Positions 9,351 through 19,412 are shown, numbered from the stretch's first letter. The stretch: 64,000 nucleotides of DNA from Leucobacter allii (GCF_022919155.1 NZ_CP095045.1:1364001-1428000), one strand, 5' to 3'. Numbers and translations: made by a program. Notes: generated from the sequence alone by a model not told the origin.

Positions 9351-11012
9351 ATGGATCCCGAACTCATCGACCGGCTGCGCACCGACCTGGACTCGGCCGG
9401 CTACGACGCGCCCGCCGTGACCGCCCTCCTCGGCGCGGCGGCCGACGACGCGAGGCGGCGCGGCGTGCGCGCGCCCGCGCGTCGCGCGCTCGACGAACGC
9501 GGCGGCACGCGGCTCGCACTGCTGATCCGTCTGTTCCTCCTCGGCGATCCGCTCACCGGCGAGGAGCTCGCGGACGCCCTGCCGGCGCTCGGGCCCGCGG
9601 GCGCGCACCGGCTCGGGCTGGTCGCCGCCGCGGGGGACGCCGCTGCGGGCTGCCGGGCCGCGCTCTCGCTGAACCCCGTCGAGATCGTGGACGCCCGCTC
9701 CGCGGAGCCCGTCGCCTGGCGGATCCTCTCCGACCTGGACGACCAGCTGCGCGGCGGACCGGCCCGGCCGGATCACGTGATGGGCGTGGGCGGCGCGACC
9801 CGCTCGCTCATCGCCCAGGCCCCGCCGGGCGAGGTCGAGCGCGCGCTCGACCTCGGCACCGGCTGCGGCGTCGTCGCCCTCCATCTGGCGCTGCGCGGTC
9901 CCGTCGTCGCCACGGACATCTCGGAGCGCGCGCTCGAGCTCGCCCGTGCCAATGCGCGGCTCAACGGGCTCGAGGAACGGATCGAGTTCCGCCGCGGCGA
10001 TCTCTTCGCCCCCGTCTCGGGCGAGGCCTTCGAACTGATCCTCTCGAACCCGCCGTTCGTCATCACTCCGCGCGGGGCCGGCGGCCCGGTGTACGCCTAC
10101 CGCGACGGCGGCCTCGCGGGGGACGCCCTCGCCGAGCGGGTGATCGCCGAGGGCCCCGCCCGGCTCGCGCCCGGCGGCCAGCTGCTGTGCCTCGCGAACT
10201 GGGAGTCGCCGTGGGGCGGCAGCGGGCTCGAGCGCGTGCGGGGCTGGATCGAGACCGCGGCGGGGGCGACGGGCCCGCTCGACGCCTGGGTGATCGAGCG
10301 GGATCGCGTGGACCCCGCCGGCTACGCGGAGACCTGGGCGCGCGACGGCGGCGCACGGCCGGGCGGCGCGGACTTCGAGCGGCTCATGTCGGGCTGGCTC
10401 GACGACTTCGCGGCGCGCCGCGTGGTCGCGATCGGCCTCGGCGCCGTGCGGATCCGCCGGCGCGGCGCGGTCGCCGGCGCGGACGGAGCAACCCCCGGGG
10501 CGGACTCCGGCGGCGCGTCGACCACGGTCGTGCACGTCGATCAGGCCGCGGGCGCCTACAGCGCCGAGCCGCCGGGCGCGCGGCTCGCCGCCGCGTTCGA
10601 GGCCGGCGTCGCCGCGGCGCGGATGGACGATGCGGCGGTGCTCGAGGCGCGCTGGGTGATCGACGACGCCGTCGCGGAGGAGCGCGAGCATCGACCGGGG
10701 GAGGAGGCGCCGCGCGCGATCGCGCTGCGGACGGAGCGTCCGATCGCCCGCCGCGTGACGGCGGATCCGCTGCTGGCCGCCGCGATGGGCGCATGCGACG
10801 GCGAGCTCTCGCTCCGCCGGATCGCCGACGCCCTCGCCCAGATCCTGGAGATCGACGCCGCCGCGGCCGCGGAGGCGCTCGTGGCGAGCGTCCGCGAGCT
10901 CACGTGGTTCGGCATGCTCGCGGTGGCCGGCACGGCCGATGCTTCCGGCACGGCCGGTGCTTCCGGTGCACCCGGCACGGCCGGGACGCGGCCGCGCGGG
11001 ACCGCCCGGTAG
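9351..11012 (+). CDS. Class I SAM-dependent methyltransferase (HemK/PrmC-like core)
   Basis: A 553-residue protein with an N-terminal helical region, a methyltransferase core at about 135-260 and a poorly recognisable C-terminal half. The core shows the SAM motif [14 protein letters not shown] and the NPPF catalytic motif ([11 protein letters not shown]) of HemK/PrmC-type N-methyltransferases and adenine/guanine methylases. It is far longer than PrmC (about 280 residues) and resembles an actinobacterial family with an N-terminal DUF7059-type domain. The substrate is unknown. The last 28 residues are a low-complexity Gly/Ala/Thr/Ser tail encoded by an 18-bp DNA repeat. ATG 9351 is probably leaderless. 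Confidence 0.8.
   Translation: MDPELIDRLRTDLDSAGYDAPAVTALLGAAADDARRRGVRAPARRALDERGGTRLALLIRLFLLGDPLTGEELADALPALGPAGAHRLGLVAAAGDAAAGCRAALSLNPVEIVDARSAEPVAWRILSDLDDQLRGGPARPDHVMGVGGATRSLIAQAPPGEVERALDLGTGCGVVALHLALRGPVVATDISERALELARANARLNGLEERIEFRRGDLFAPVSGEAFELILSNPPFVITPRGAGGPVYAYRDGGLAGDALAERVIAEGPARLAPGGQLLCLANWESPWGGSGLERVRGWIETAAGATGPLDAWVIERDRVDPAGYAETWARDGGARPGGADFERLMSGWLDDFAARRVVAIGLGAVRIRRRGAVAGADGATPGADSGGASTTVVHVDQAAGAYSAEPPGARLAAAFEAGVAAARMDDAAVLEARWVIDDAVAEEREHRPGEEAPRAIALRTERPIARRVTADPLLAAAMGACDGELSLRRIADALAQILEIDAAAAAEALVASVRELTWFGMLAVAGTADASGTAGASGAPGTAGTRPRGTAR
10929..10964 (+). repeat. 18-bp tandem repeat, two copies
   Basis: Two near-identical 18-base copies (GGCACGGCCGRTGCTTCC) sit in frame in the 3' end of the methyltransferase gene, followed by partial copies to about 10983. 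They encode the Gly-Thr-Ala/Ala-Ser-Gly tail and are a likely site of length variation. Confidence 0.75.
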
Positions 11013-11015
11013 ACT
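11010..11015 (+). promoter_or_regulatory. -10 element of probable leaderless hisD transcript
   Basis: TAGACT ends six bases before GTG 11022. It overlaps the last codon and stop of the methyltransferase gene, so hisD can be transcribed independently. The spacing favours GTG 11022 over the adjacent ATG 11025 as the start. Confidence 0.5.
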
Positions 11016-11021
11016 GTCCCG

Positions 11022-12338
11022 GTGATGCGAACGATAGATCTGCGAGGGCGCGAACTCACCCGTGCGGAGCTGCTGCGGCTCGTGCCGCGCGCCGCGCTCG
11101 ACGCGGGGGCGGCGGTCGCCCGGGTGCGTCCCCTCGTCGAGGACGTCGCCGCGCGCGGCGAGGCGGCGCTGCGCGCGCAGGCCGAGGAGTTCGACGGGGT
11201 CTCCGGGCACGCGCTGCGCGTCCCCGCCGAGGCGATCGCGGCCTCCCTCGCCGCCTGCCCGCCCGAGGTCGAGGCGGCGCTCGGCGAACTCGTCGCGCGC
11301 CTCCGCAGGGGCTCCGCGGCGCAGGTGCCCGCGGAACGGGTCACCCGCCTGGCCGACGGCGCCGAGATCCGCCAGCGCTGGCAGCCCGTGTCGCGCGTCG
11401 GCCTCTACGCGCCCGGCGGCAAGGCCGCCTATCCCTCCTCTGTGATCATGAACGCGGTCGCCGCGCAGACCGCCGGCGTGCCGAGCCTCGCGCTCGCCTC
11501 GCCCGCGCAGGCGGACCACGGCGGCCTGCCGCACCCGGCGGTGCTGTGGGCCGCGGCCCTCGTCGGGCTCGAAGAGGTCTACGCGATCGGCGGCGCGGGG
11601 GCCATCGCCGCCTTCGCGCACGGCGTCCCCGGGATCGGGCTGGAGCCGGTGGACGTCGTCACGGGCCCCGGCAACGTCTTCGTCGCCGCGGCCAAGCGGG
11701 TCGTGAGCGGGACCGTCGGCATCGACGCGGAGGCCGGCACGACCGAGATCCTCGTTATCGCCGACGCGAGCGCCGACCCCGGCTTCGTCGCCGCCGATCT
11801 CATCAGCCAGGCGGAGCACGACGAGGCGGCGGCCTCCGTGCTCGTCACGGACTCCGCCGACTTCGCCGCCCGCGTGCGCGAAGCGGTCGAGGCGGGGGCC
11901 GCGGGGACCCGGCACGCCGAGCGCGTCGCGACGGCGCTCGCCGGTCCGCAGTCGGCCGTGATCCTCGTCGACGATCTCGCCACGGCCGCGCGCGTGAGCA
12001 ACGCCTACGGGCCCGAGCACCTCGAGATCCAGACGGCCGACGACGACTCGGTGCTCGCGCTCGTGGAGAACGCCGGGGCGATCTTCGTGGGCGGCTACAC
12101 CCCGGTGAGCCTCGGCGACTATCTCGCGGGATCGAACCACGTCCTGCCGACGGGCGGCACCGCGCGCTTCGCCTCCGGGCTCGGCGCGCACACCTTCCTC
12201 CGGCCGCAGCAGATCGTCAGCTACGATCGCGGCGCGCTCGCGGAGGTCGAGGACCGCCTGCTCGCGCTCGCGGACGCGGAGGGCCTGCCGGCCCACGGCG
12301 AGGCCGTGAGCGCCCGGTTCGCGGAGGGGAGGGCCTGA
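11022..12338 (+). CDS. hisD: Histidinol dehydrogenase
   Basis: HisD catalyses the last two steps of histidine synthesis, the NAD-dependent oxidation of L-histidinol to L-histidine, using a bound zinc. The protein is 438 residues, normal length. It carries the family signature around [16 protein letters not shown] and [12 protein letters not shown], with the zinc-ligand region containing QAEHD and the later [13 protein letters not shown] 11022 and ATG 11025 are both possible; GTG fits the leaderless promoter spacing. No other his genes are visible here. Its TGA overlaps the nrdR start by one base. Confidence 0.97.
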   Translation: MMRTIDLRGRELTRAELLRLVPRAALDAGAAVARVRPLVEDVAARGEAALRAQAEEFDGVSGHALRVPAEAIAASLAACPPEVEAALGELVARLRRGSAAQVPAERVTRLADGAEIRQRWQPVSRVGLYAPGGKAAYPSSVIMNAVAAQTAGVPSLALASPAQADHGGLPHPAVLWAAALVGLEEVYAIGGAGAIAAFAHGVPGIGLEPVDVVTGPGNVFVAAAKRVVSGTVGIDAEAGTTEILVIADASADPGFVAADLISQAEHDEAAASVLVTDSADFAARVREAVEAGAAGTRHAERVATALAGPQSAVILVDDLATAARVSNAYGPEHLEIQTADDDSVLALVENAGAIFVGGYTPVSLGDYLAGSNHVLPTGGTARFASGLGAHTFLRPQQIVSYDRGALAEVEDRLLALADAEGLPAHGEAVSARFAEGRA

Positions 12339-12832
12339 TGCACTGCCCGTTCTGCCGCCATCCCGACTCCCGCGTCATCGATTCGCGCACGGCCGACGAC
12401 GGCCTCTCGATCCGCCGACGGCGCCAGTGCCCTGAATGCGGGCGCCGCTTCACCACGACCGAGACCGCGAGCCTCACGGTCATCAAGCGCTCCGGCGTCG
12501 TGGAGCCGTTCAGCCGCGAGAAGGTGATGAGCGGCGTGCGCAAGGCCTGCCAGGGCCGCCCCGTCACCGACGCGGATCTCGCGCTCCTCGCCCAGCAGGT
12601 CGAGGAATCCGTGCGCTCGAGCGGCGTCGCGCAGTTCGACGCCAACGAGATCGGTCTCGCGATCCTGCCGCATCTGCGCGAGCTCGACGAGGTCGCCTTC
12701 CTGCGCTTCGCGAGCGTCTACCAGGCCTTCGAGTCGCTCGCCGACTTCGAGACCGCCATTGAGGAGCTGCGCGCCCATCCGGCGACCGGCTCCCTCGAAT
12801 CCGTCCCGCGACCCGACGCCTCCGAGGAGTGA
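12338..12832 (+). CDS. nrdR: Transcriptional repressor NrdR
   Basis: NrdR senses ATP/dATP and represses ribonucleotide reductase genes by binding NrdR boxes. The 164-residue protein has a zinc ribbon with Cys3, Cys6, Cys31 and Cys34 (CPFC...CPEC), then the ATP-cone domain from about residue 46 ([16 protein letters not shown]). ATG 12338 overlaps the hisD stop by one base, so translation is probably coupled to hisD. No ribonucleotide reductase gene lies in this window. Confidence 0.97.
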   Translation: MHCPFCRHPDSRVIDSRTADDGLSIRRRRQCPECGRRFTTTETASLTVIKRSGVVEPFSREKVMSGVRKACQGRPVTDADLALLAQQVEESVRSSGVAQFDANEIGLAILPHLRELDEVAFLRFASVYQAFESLADFETAIEELRAHPATGSLESVPRPDASEE

Positions 12833-12840
12833 TCGCGCCC

Positions 12841-13890
12841 ATGCGCCCGTACACGCTGCTGTTCAACGCCGTCTTCGCGCGGATGGATCCGGAGACGGCC
12901 CACCGGCTCGTCTTCGAGGGCGTGATCCGGCGGGCTCCGCTCGTCGGCCCGCTGCTGCGGCGGCTGTGCGCGCCCGCGCCCTCGCTGCGGGTGCGGGCGC
13001 TCGGCATCGACTTCCCGAGCCCCTTCGGGCTCGCCGCGGGCTTCGACAAGAACGCCGAGGGCATCCAGGGGCTCGGGGACTTCGGCTTTGGCCACGTCGA
13101 GGTCGGCACGCTGACCCGCCACGCGCAGCCCGGCAACCCGGCGCCGCGGATGTTCCGGCTCCGCGCCGACCGCGGGCTCATCAACCGGATGGGCTTCAAC
13201 AACGGGGGGTCGGCCGCGGCGGTGCCGCGCATCGAGTGCGCCCGCCTGCGGCGCCGACGGCCCGTGATCGGCGTCAACATCGGCAAGAGCCGGGTGACGG
13301 CCGTCGAGGACGCGACCGCCGACTACGTCTGGAGCGCCGAGCGCCTCGCGCCGATCGCCGATTACCTCGCGGTCAACGTGAGCTCGCCGAACACGCCGGG
13401 CCTGCGCGGCCTGCAGGAGCTCGAGCTGCTCGAACCGCTGCTCGCCGCGGTGCGCCGCGCCGCGGGGGAGACCCCGCTCCTCGTGAAGATCGCCCCCGAC
13501 ATGGCGGACGAGCAGATCGAGGGGATCGTGGCACTCGCCGCGCGCCTGGGGCTCGACGGCGTCATCGCGACGAACACCACCGTCTCGCGGGAGGGGCTGC
13601 GCGCCCCTGCGGAGGAGGTCGAGGCGATGGGCGCCGGCGGCCTCTCGGGCGCGCCGCTGCGGGCGCGCTCGCTCGAGGTGCTGCGCCGCGTGCGTGCGTG
13701 CGCGCCCGAGGGGTTCTGCGTGATCTCGGTCGGCGGCGTGGAGACCGGCGAGGACGTGCTCGAACGGCTGCGCGCCGGCGCCGACCTCGTCCAGGGGTAC
13801 ACCGCGTACGTCTACGAGGGACCCTTCTGGGCCAGGCGCATCAACCGCGCGCTCGTGCGCGCGGGCTGGCGGGGCAGCGCTGCCGTCTGA
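12841..13890 (+). CDS. pyrD: Dihydroorotate dehydrogenase (quinone), class 2
   Basis: PyrD oxidises dihydroorotate to orotate in pyrimidine synthesis and, as a class 2 enzyme, passes electrons to the membrane quinone pool. The 349-residue protein has GFDKNAEG, NRMGFNNGG, VNVSSPNTPGLR with the catalytic serine, VKIAPDM, and the FMN-phosphate region SVGGVETGED. ATG 12841 is preferred because GAGGAG at 12824-12829 lies 11 bases upstream; an in-frame GTG at 12829 would overlap that site and the nrdR stop. It ends before a strong hairpin shared with the convergent DUF3043 gene. Confidence 0.96.
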   Translation: MRPYTLLFNAVFARMDPETAHRLVFEGVIRRAPLVGPLLRRLCAPAPSLRVRALGIDFPSPFGLAAGFDKNAEGIQGLGDFGFGHVEVGTLTRHAQPGNPAPRMFRLRADRGLINRMGFNNGGSAAAVPRIECARLRRRRPVIGVNIGKSRVTAVEDATADYVWSAERLAPIADYLAVNVSSPNTPGLRGLQELELLEPLLAAVRRAAGETPLLVKIAPDMADEQIEGIVALAARLGLDGVIATNTTVSREGLRAPAEEVEAMGAGGLSGAPLRARSLEVLRRVRACAPEGFCVISVGGVETGEDVLERLRAGADLVQGYTAYVYEGPFWARRINRALVRAGWRGSAAV

Positions 13891-13910
13891 GGCGCGAGCT
13901 CGCCCGGATA

Positions 13911-13946
13911 CGCGTCCGCCCGGGGCCGGAGCCCCGGGCGGACGCG
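13911..13946. terminator. 16-bp perfect hairpin between convergent genes
   Basis: Positions 13911-13926 pair perfectly with 13931-13946 around a four-base CGGA loop, between pyrD (+) and the DUF3043 gene (-). There is no T-tract on either side. The location suggests a bidirectional terminator. Confidence 0.75.
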
Positions 13947-13966
13947 TAGCGGCGGACGGATGCGTC

Positions 13967-14551
13967 TCAGGCGGGGGAGGCCCCGCGCTTCACCTGCGGC
14001 TTCGGCACGCGGAGCGGCCGGAACTGGAAGGCGCGCATGGCCGCGTACCAGCGGAACCCCGGCTGCACGTGATCGGCGCCGAACTTCGCCGCGAGCCTCC
14101 CCTTGAGACGGACACCGAGGATCACGGCGTCGAGGATCGCGATGCCGACGAAGACCCAGATGACGATGAGGCTGATGACCTGCACCACGCCGGGGATGAA
14201 AGTCATGACGAGGACCACGAGCATCATCGGGATGAGCATCTCGCCGACGCTCCAACGCGCGTCCACGAAGTCGCGGACGTAGCGCCGCTGCGGTCCCTTG
14301 TCCCTGGCGGTGAGGTAGCGCTCCTCTCCCTGCATCATGCCGACGCGCGCGCGCTCGCGCAGCTCCGTCTGCTGGCGGCGCAGCTCCTTCTGCGCGGCCT
14401 TGTCCTTCGAGCCGACGATCGGGCGCGCGTTGGCCGCCTCCGCCTGCTTCCGGGACGGGGTGGGACGCCCCTTGCCGATCGTCCGCCCGGCGTCAGCCGC
14501 GGCCCCCTGATCGCTCGCGTCGGCCGCGTTCGCAGCGCCCTTCTGTGCCAC
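13967..14551 (-). CDS. DUF3043 family membrane protein
   Basis: This 194-residue protein has a charged, Lys/Arg/Gln-rich N-terminal half (about residues 25-90) and two hydrophobic segments near residues 110-135 and 137-155. The layout matches the actinobacterial DUF3043 family, whose members commonly sit beside the Fe-S carrier gene erpA, as here. GTG 14551 is chosen because GAGAGGA lies eight bases upstream. The function is unknown. Confidence 0.8.
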   Translation of the reverse strand: MAQKGAANAADASDQGAAADAGRTIGKGRPTPSRKQAEAANARPIVGSKDKAAQKELRRQQTELRERARVGMMQGEERYLTARDKGPQRRYVRDFVDARWSVGEMLIPMMLVVLVMTFIPGVVQVISLIVIWVFVGIAILDAVILGVRLKGRLAAKFGADHVQPGFRWYAAMRAFQFRPLRVPKPQVKRGASPA

Positions 14552-14717
14552 GCCTGTCCTCTCGTCTCCCGCGTCGCGCGGTTCATGCCTCCGGCCGCCG
14601 CGGTGCGGCGACGACGCCTCCAGACTACCGTGCCGCGCCCGGGTGCGCGCCGGACGCGGGGCGGACGCGGGGCGGTAGACTGGAGCCGTTCCACCGGCAC
14701 GCGAGCGAGGAGTACGC

Positions 14718-15095
14718 ATGAGCACGGATACGATCCTTCCCGAGGGCGGCGTCGCCGCCGCCGAGCGGGCGCACGGGGTGCGGCTGAGCACCGAGGCGCA
14801 GGACAAGGTGCGCAGCCTCCTGCAGCAGGAGGGGCGCGACGACCTGCGGCTGCGCATCGCCGTGCAGCCGGGCGGCTGCTCGGGCCTGATCTACCAGCTG
14901 TTCTTCGACGAGCGCGAGCTCGAGGGCGATGCGGTCGTCGACTTCTCCGGCGTCGGCGTCGTCGTCGACCAGATGAGCGTGCCCTACCTCGATGGGGCGA
15001 CCATCGACTTCGAGGACACGATCCAGAAGCAGGGCTTCACCATCGACAATCCGAACGCGCAGGGCAGCTGCGCCTGCGGCGACAGCTTCAGCTGA
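14718..15095 (+). CDS. erpA: Iron-sulfur cluster carrier ErpA/HesB-IscA type
   Basis: A-type carriers receive Fe-S clusters from the assembly machinery and deliver them to apoproteins. The 125-residue protein has the three conserved cysteines: Cys54 in GGCSG and Cys118/Cys120 in GSCACGD. ATG 14718 follows GCGAGGAG. A TAGACT -10 element near 14676 would give a leader of about 35 nt. It stands between the DUF3043 gene and the cytochrome oxidase operon. The suf genes that would load it are about 31 kb away in this window. Confidence 0.93.
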   Translation: MSTDTILPEGGVAAAERAHGVRLSTEAQDKVRSLLQQEGRDDLRLRIAVQPGGCSGLIYQLFFDERELEGDAVVDFSGVGVVVDQMSVPYLDGATIDFEDTIQKQGFTIDNPNAQGSCACGDSFS

Positions 15096-15182
15096 GCCGG
15101 GCGCGAACGGCGAGTTCCGCGACACCCGTGCGTGGTTCGGGGAACGATCAGGTTCGCGCTAAGCTAACAGGGAGTCATCAGA

Positions 15183-15207
15183 TTCGCCTGCCCTCTGCGC
15201 AGGCGAA
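15183..15207 (+). promoter_or_regulatory. Stem-loop in the ctaC leader
   Basis: TTCGCCTG at 15183-15190 pairs with CAGGCGAA at 15200-15207 around a nine-base loop, followed by AAAAA and then GAAAGG, the ctaC ribosome site. TAAGCT at 15160-15165 is a plausible -10, which would put the hairpin inside the 5' leader. A role in mRNA stability or translation control is possible but unproven. Confidence 0.45.
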
Positions 15208-15228
15208 AAACGTTTCGAAAGGTATGCG

Positions 15229-16098
15229 GTGCGTTCCAATCGTCGAATGAAATGGGTCGCGGCCCCGGTGGCGCTGTCGGCGGCGCTGCTGCTCGCCGGC
15301 TGCACCCCCGAGCAGCAGCGGGGCTTCCTGCCCGCGGGGTCCGAAGGGACCACGAACCACACGGACGGGATCACCGGCCTCTGGGTCACCTCGTGGATCG
15401 TCCTGCTCGCCGTCGGCGTGATCACGTGGGGCCTCATCATCTGGGCCACCATCGCGTACCGCCGCCGCAAGGGGCAGACCGGCCTGCCGGTGCAGATGCG
15501 CTACAACATGCCGATCGAGACGTTCTTCACGGTCGTCCCCGTGATCCTCGTGCTCGGCTTCTTCGCCTTCACCGCTCAGGAGCAGGCCAAGATCGAGACG
15601 CGCTACGAGGCTCCGGAGAACACCGTCGAGGTCATCGGCAAGCGCTGGGCGTGGGACTTCAACTACGTCGACGAGGATGTCTACTTCCAGGGCGTCCAGG
15701 TGCAGACCGACGACGAGGGCAACGCCGAGGAGGAGACCATGCCGGTCCTCTACCTCCCGGTCGACAAGACCACCGAGATCCGTCTCGAGACCCGCGACGT
15801 CATCCACTCCTTCTGGGTGGTCGAGTTCCTCTACAAGAAGGACATGATCCCGGGCCAGACGAACTACATGAGCTTCACGCCGACCAAGACCGGCACGTTC
15901 ATGGGCAAGTGCGCGGAGCTCTGCGGCGAGTACCACTCGATGATGCTCTTCGAGGTCAAGGTCGTGGAGCAGGACGAGTACGACGCGTACATCGCGTCGC
16001 TCCGCGAGGCGGGCAACACCGGTCAGGTCACGACCGAGTACAACCCGAACCAAGAAGACTTCTTCGGCGACGAAGCACAGACGAAGAACCAGCACTAG
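15229..16098 (+). CDS. ctaC: Cytochrome c oxidase subunit II
   Basis: CtaC carries the CuA centre of the aa3 oxidase and receives electrons from the cytochrome bcc complex. The 289-residue precursor has a lipoprotein signal ending LLLAGC with the lipidated Cys25, two membrane helices (about 47-75 and 93-115) and a periplasmic cupredoxin domain. CuA ligands are visible in [12 protein letters not shown]: Cys228, Cys232, His236 and Met239. GTG 15229 follows GAAAGG. ctaD begins 15 bases after its stop, so ctaC, ctaD and probably ctaF form one operon. Confidence 0.97.
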   Translation: MRSNRRMKWVAAPVALSAALLLAGCTPEQQRGFLPAGSEGTTNHTDGITGLWVTSWIVLLAVGVITWGLIIWATIAYRRRKGQTGLPVQMRYNMPIETFFTVVPVILVLGFFAFTAQEQAKIETRYEAPENTVEVIGKRWAWDFNYVDEDVYFQGVQVQTDDEGNAEEETMPVLYLPVDKTTEIRLETRDVIHSFWVVEFLYKKDMIPGQTNYMSFTPTKTGTFMGKCAELCGEYHSMMLFEVKVVEQDEYDAYIASLREAGNTGQVTTEYNPNQEDFFGDEAQTKNQH

Positions 16099-16112
16099 GC
16101 GGAGAGAAGAAG

Positions 16113-17750
16113 ATGAAGAAGGGTAACGTCATCGTCTCGTGGATCACGTCCACGGACCACAAGGTGATCGGGTACATGTACCTGATCAGCTCCTTCGTGT
16201 GGTTCCTCATCGGCGGCCTCATGGCCCTCGTGATCCGTGCCCAGCTGTTCGCGCCCGGCCTCGAGGTCGTGGCGACGAAGGAGCAGTACAACCAGCTGTT
16301 CACCATGCACGGCACGATCATGCTGCTGATGTTCGCGACCCCGCTGTTCGCGGGCTTCGCCAACGTCATCATGCCGCTCCAGATCGGCGCCCCCGACGTC
16401 GCGTTCCCGCGGCTGAACGCCTTCGCCTTCTGGCTCTACACCTTCGGCTCCCTCATCGCGGTGGGCGGCTTCCTCACCCCGCAGGGCGCCGCGTCCTTCG
16501 GCTGGTTCGCCTACTCGCCGCTGTCGAGCATGACCTATTCGCCGGGCGTCGGCGGCAATCTCTGGGTGCTCGGCCTCGGCATCAGCGGCTTCGGCACGAT
16601 CATGGGCGGCGTGAACTTCATCACCACGATCATCACGATGCGCGCGCCCGGCATGACGATGTGGCGCATGTCGATCTTCACCTGGAACACCCTGATCACC
16701 TCGATCCTCGTGCTCCTCGTCTTCCCGGTGCTCGCGGCCGCGATGTTCGGCCTCGCGGCGGACCGCATCTTCGGCGCGCAGATCTACAACGGCGAGGGCG
16801 GAGCCATCCTCTGGCAGCACCTCTTCTGGTTCTTCGGGCACCCGGAGGTCTACATCATCGCGCTGCCGTTCTTCGGCATCGTCTCCGAGGTGTTCCCGGT
16901 GTTCAGCCGCAAGCCGATCTTCGGCTACAAGACGCTCGTCTACGCGACCATCGCGATCGCGGCCCTCTCCATGACCGTGTGGGCGCACCACATGTACGTC
17001 ACCGGATCGGTGCTGCTGCCGTTCTTCGCGCTCATGACGATGCTCATCGCGGTGCCGACCGGCGTGAAGATCTTCAACTGGCTCGGCACGATGTGGCGCG
17101 GTTCGATCACCTTCGAGACCCCGATGCTCTGGTCGCTCGGCTTCCTCGTGACCTTCGTCTTCGGCGGCCTCACGGGCGTCATCCTCGCCTCGCCCGCGCT
17201 CGACTTCCACCTCTCCGACACCTACTTCGTCGTGGCGCACTTCCACTACGTGGTCTTCGGCACGGTCGTCTTCGCCATGTTCGCCGGCTTCTACTTCTGG
17301 TGGCCGAAGTGGACGGGCAAGATGCTGAACGAGCGCCTCGGCAAGATCCACTTCTGGGTGCTCTTCATCGGGTTCCACACGACCTTCCTCGTGCAGCACT
17401 GGCTCGGCGTCATGGCGATGCCCCGCCGCTACTACACCTATCTCCCGGCGGACGGCATCACCTGGGGCAACCAGCTCTCGACCATCGGGGCGATGATCCT
17501 CGGCGCGTCCATGATCCCGTTCCTGCTGAACGTGTACCTCACGTCGCGCCGCGGCGAGAAGGTCACCGTCGACGATCCGTGGGGCTACGGCCGTTCGCTC
17601 GAGTGGGCGACGTCCTGCCCGCCGCCGCGCCACAACTTCACCTCGATCCCGCGCATCCGCTCGGAGTCGCCCGCGTTCGATCTCAACCACCCCGAGGTCA
17701 GCGGCGTCGTGCAGCCGAGCCGCGAGCACGAGCTCGCCGAGAAGAAGTGA
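16113..17750 (+). CDS. ctaD: Cytochrome c oxidase subunit I
   Basis: CtaD is the catalytic subunit of the aa3 oxidase and holds heme a and the heme a3-CuB oxygen-reduction site. The 545-residue protein has about twelve membrane helices. Visible ligands and markers are MHGTIM (heme a His), GHPEVY with His243 and the cross-linked tyrosine, HHMYV (CuB histidines), and HFHYV (heme a3/heme a histidines). ATG 16113 follows GGAGAGAAG. Nothing is missing relative to the family. Confidence 0.98.
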   Translation: MKKGNVIVSWITSTDHKVIGYMYLISSFVWFLIGGLMALVIRAQLFAPGLEVVATKEQYNQLFTMHGTIMLLMFATPLFAGFANVIMPLQIGAPDVAFPRLNAFAFWLYTFGSLIAVGGFLTPQGAASFGWFAYSPLSSMTYSPGVGGNLWVLGLGISGFGTIMGGVNFITTIITMRAPGMTMWRMSIFTWNTLITSILVLLVFPVLAAAMFGLAADRIFGAQIYNGEGGAILWQHLFWFFGHPEVYIIALPFFGIVSEVFPVFSRKPIFGYKTLVYATIAIAALSMTVWAHHMYVTGSVLLPFFALMTMLIAVPTGVKIFNWLGTMWRGSITFETPMLWSLGFLVTFVFGGLTGVILASPALDFHLSDTYFVVAHFHYVVFGTVVFAMFAGFYFWWPKWTGKMLNERLGKIHFWVLFIGFHTTFLVQHWLGVMAMPRRYYTYLPADGITWGNQLSTIGAMILGASMIPFLLNVYLTSRRGEKVTVDDPWGYGRSLEWATSCPPPRHNFTSIPRIRSESPAFDLNHPEVSGVVQPSREHELAEKK

Positions 17751-17784
17751 CCGGCGCCGAACGCCTGCGAGGAGCAGCTGAATC

Positions 17785-18207
17785 ATGAAATCCAATATCG
17801 TCATCTTCTGGATCCTGACGGCCTATCTGCTCGTCGTCGCCGGCGTGTACGCGCTCTGGAACCACCTGCTGAACAACGCCTTTGACTGGCCGGTGACCCT
17901 GCTCATCGCCATCTCGGCCGGGCTGACCGCGTTCATCGCGATCTACCTCATGCTCGTGCAGAAGAAGCAGGGCGGTGTGCTCGTCGAGGACCGAGACGAT
18001 TCGGACATCGATGACGGGGATCCGGAGCTCGGCGAGTTCAGCCCGTGGAGCTGGTGGCCGATCCTGCTGGCCTTCGGCGCTTCGCTGACGGTGCTCGGCT
18101 TCTGCATCGGGTTCCACTTCTGGCTCACCTTCCTCACCGCGCCGCTCGTGCTGATCGGCGTCGTGGGCTGGGTCTACGAGTACTACCGCGGCAACTTCGC
18201 CCGCTAG
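17785..18207 (+). CDS. ctaF: Cytochrome c oxidase subunit 4, actinobacterial type
   Basis: CtaF is a small structural subunit of the aa3 oxidase specific to Actinobacteria. The 140-residue protein has four hydrophobic segments (about 5-27, 33-55, 88-108 and 112-131) separated by an acidic cytoplasmic loop near residues 63-83. It follows ctaD by 34 bases, with GAGGAG before ATG 17785. Length and layout match the family. Confidence 0.93.
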   Translation: MKSNIVIFWILTAYLLVVAGVYALWNHLLNNAFDWPVTLLIAISAGLTAFIAIYLMLVQKKQGGVLVEDRDDSDIDDGDPELGEFSPWSWWPILLAFGASLTVLGFCIGFHFWLTFLTAPLVLIGVVGWVYEYYRGNFAR

Positions 18208-18220
18208 GGATCGCGACATC

Positions 18221-18664
18221 GTGAGCATCATCATCCGCCGGGGCCGGAGCGAGGACGGCGCCGCCGTCCACGCCCTGGCCCGGCAGTTCACCACCGGCCG
18301 TGAGCCGATCGGCCGAGACGAGTTCCAGGTCGCGTACGACAACGTGCTCAGGCACCGCGACCAGGAGACCAACGTGCTCTTCGTCGCCGAGCTCGAGGGC
18401 ACCGTCGCGGGGTATTCGCTCATGACGGTCTCCCGGCTGCTCCACGCGCCGGGTCTCACGGCCCATCTGCAGGAGATCGTGGTCGACTCCGAGGCCCGCG
18501 GGCACGGCGTCGGCGACCGGCTCATGCAGGCGAACGAGCACTACTGCATGGGGCGAGGGGTCCGGCAGCTCTCCGCGTCCACCGCCCGCTTCGGCTCCTT
18601 CTACAACCATCGCGGCTTCGAGGCCGTCGGCGAGCACTACCGGAAGCTCCTCGAGCTCGGTTAG
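18221..18664 (+). CDS. GNAT family N-acetyltransferase
   Basis: A 147-residue GCN5-related acetyltransferase. The acetyl-CoA-binding motif appears as LQEIVVDSEARGHGVGDRLM (about residues 87-106). The C-terminal SFYNHRGFEAVGEHY is typical for the family. GTG 18221 follows the ctaF stop by 13 bases, so it may be read through from the oxidase operon. The substrate is unknown; small-molecule amino groups or antibiotics are possible. Confidence 0.85.
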   Translation: MSIIIRRGRSEDGAAVHALARQFTTGREPIGRDEFQVAYDNVLRHRDQETNVLFVAELEGTVAGYSLMTVSRLLHAPGLTAHLQEIVVDSEARGHGVGDRLMQANEHYCMGRGVRQLSASTARFGSFYNHRGFEAVGEHYRKLLELG

Positions 18665-18672
18665 GCGTTCGC

Positions 18673-19185
18673 ATGGTCGGACATCGTCCCCGCCGGAAGC
18701 CGGGGGAGAACCGCCAACGCCTGGTGGAGGCCGGACTCGTCGAGTTCGGCCTCTTCGGCTATCACGGCGCCTCGACCGCGGGTATCGCCGCCCGCGCCGA
18801 CGTTCCGCAGCCCCACGTCTACGCGAGCTTCGCGACGAAGCACGAGCTGTTCCTCGCCTGCGTCGCCGCGGCGGCCGAGGAGCTCGCGCTCGGCGACGCG
18901 GAGGGCGGTCGCGCGGACGGAGGCCACGCGGACGCGGGGGAGCGCGGGCGGACCGACGCCGCGGCGGGGGAGCGCCTCGACGCGGACGCGGGGGTGCGTT
19001 CCGCGGAACCCGATCAGTCGTGCAGCGGTGCCCGCATCCTGCTCCAGGCGGTCGCCGCCGCGGAAGCGCTGCCCGCGGCACCGCGGGCCGAGCTGCGCGG
19101 GCTCCTCGCGGGGCTCCGCGATCGCCTGGGCGCCGAGGGCTTCGACGCGACGCTCAGCGCGGCGGCGCGGTCGCTGCTGGCGTGA
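18673..19185 (+). CDS. TetR-family transcriptional regulator
   Basis: The first 60 residues form a TetR-type helix-turn-helix (LVEAGLVEFGLFGYHGAS, then IAARADVPQPHVYASFATK). The ligand-binding half is short and contains an unusual acidic, repetitive insert (about residues 73-115) rich in Asp, Ala and Gly, so the 170-residue protein is atypical. It starts eight bases after the GNAT stop. A target could be its own operon or the downstream hydrolase, but no palindrome was identified with confidence. Confidence 0.75.
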   Translation: MVGHRPRRKPGENRQRLVEAGLVEFGLFGYHGASTAGIAARADVPQPHVYASFATKHELFLACVAAAAEELALGDAEGGRADGGHADAGERGRTDAAAGERLDADAGVRSAEPDQSCSGARILLQAVAAAEALPAAPRAELRGLLAGLRDRLGAEGFDATLSAAARSLLA

Positions 19186-19290
19186 GCGGGCGATCGCGCG
19201 GCTCCGGCGATGCCGGAGGACGCCGGCGGCGCGGAGGAGGGGCCGCCTGCGCCGCCGTTCCGCTCTCGCGTCGCCCCGACGCGGGCCTGC

Positions 19291-19296
19291 TAGACT
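19291..19296 (+). promoter_or_regulatory. -10 element TAGACT
   Basis: TAGACT fits the TAnnnT -10 consensus and would start a transcript near 19303, upstream of the short open frame at 19331 and the hydrolase gene at 19429. Confidence 0.45.
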
Positions 19297-19330
19297 GCTG
19301 CTCGGCCGCAGGAGCGAGGAGGTGGGACCC

Positions 19331-19384
19331 GTGAACGATGATTCGACGTGGGCGCTCCGCTTCGGGGCCGCGATCGGGCGATAG
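19331..19384 (+). CDS. Possible 17-residue leader peptide
   Basis: A very short frame from GTG 19331 to TAG 19384 encodes MNDDSTWALRFGAAIGR. It has an ideal ribosome site, AGGAGG at 19317-19322 with an eight-base spacer, stronger than that of the hydrolase downstream. Its stop lies at the base of a stem-loop (19383-19412) that ends just before the hydrolase ribosome site, an arrangement typical of leader-peptide control. There is no run of a single amino acid to suggest the signal. No homology is known to me. Confidence 0.35.
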   Translation: MNDDSTWALRFGAAIGR

Positions 19385-19412
19385 TGCGCCCGGGGGTGCC
19401 CGATCACGCACT
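19383..19412 (+). promoter_or_regulatory. Stem-loop before the hydrolase start
   Basis: AGTGCG at 19383-19388 pairs with CGCACT at 19407-19412. Inside it CGGG and CCCG can form a nested stem. GAAAGG at 19416-19421, the hydrolase ribosome site, follows immediately. Confidence 0.4.
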
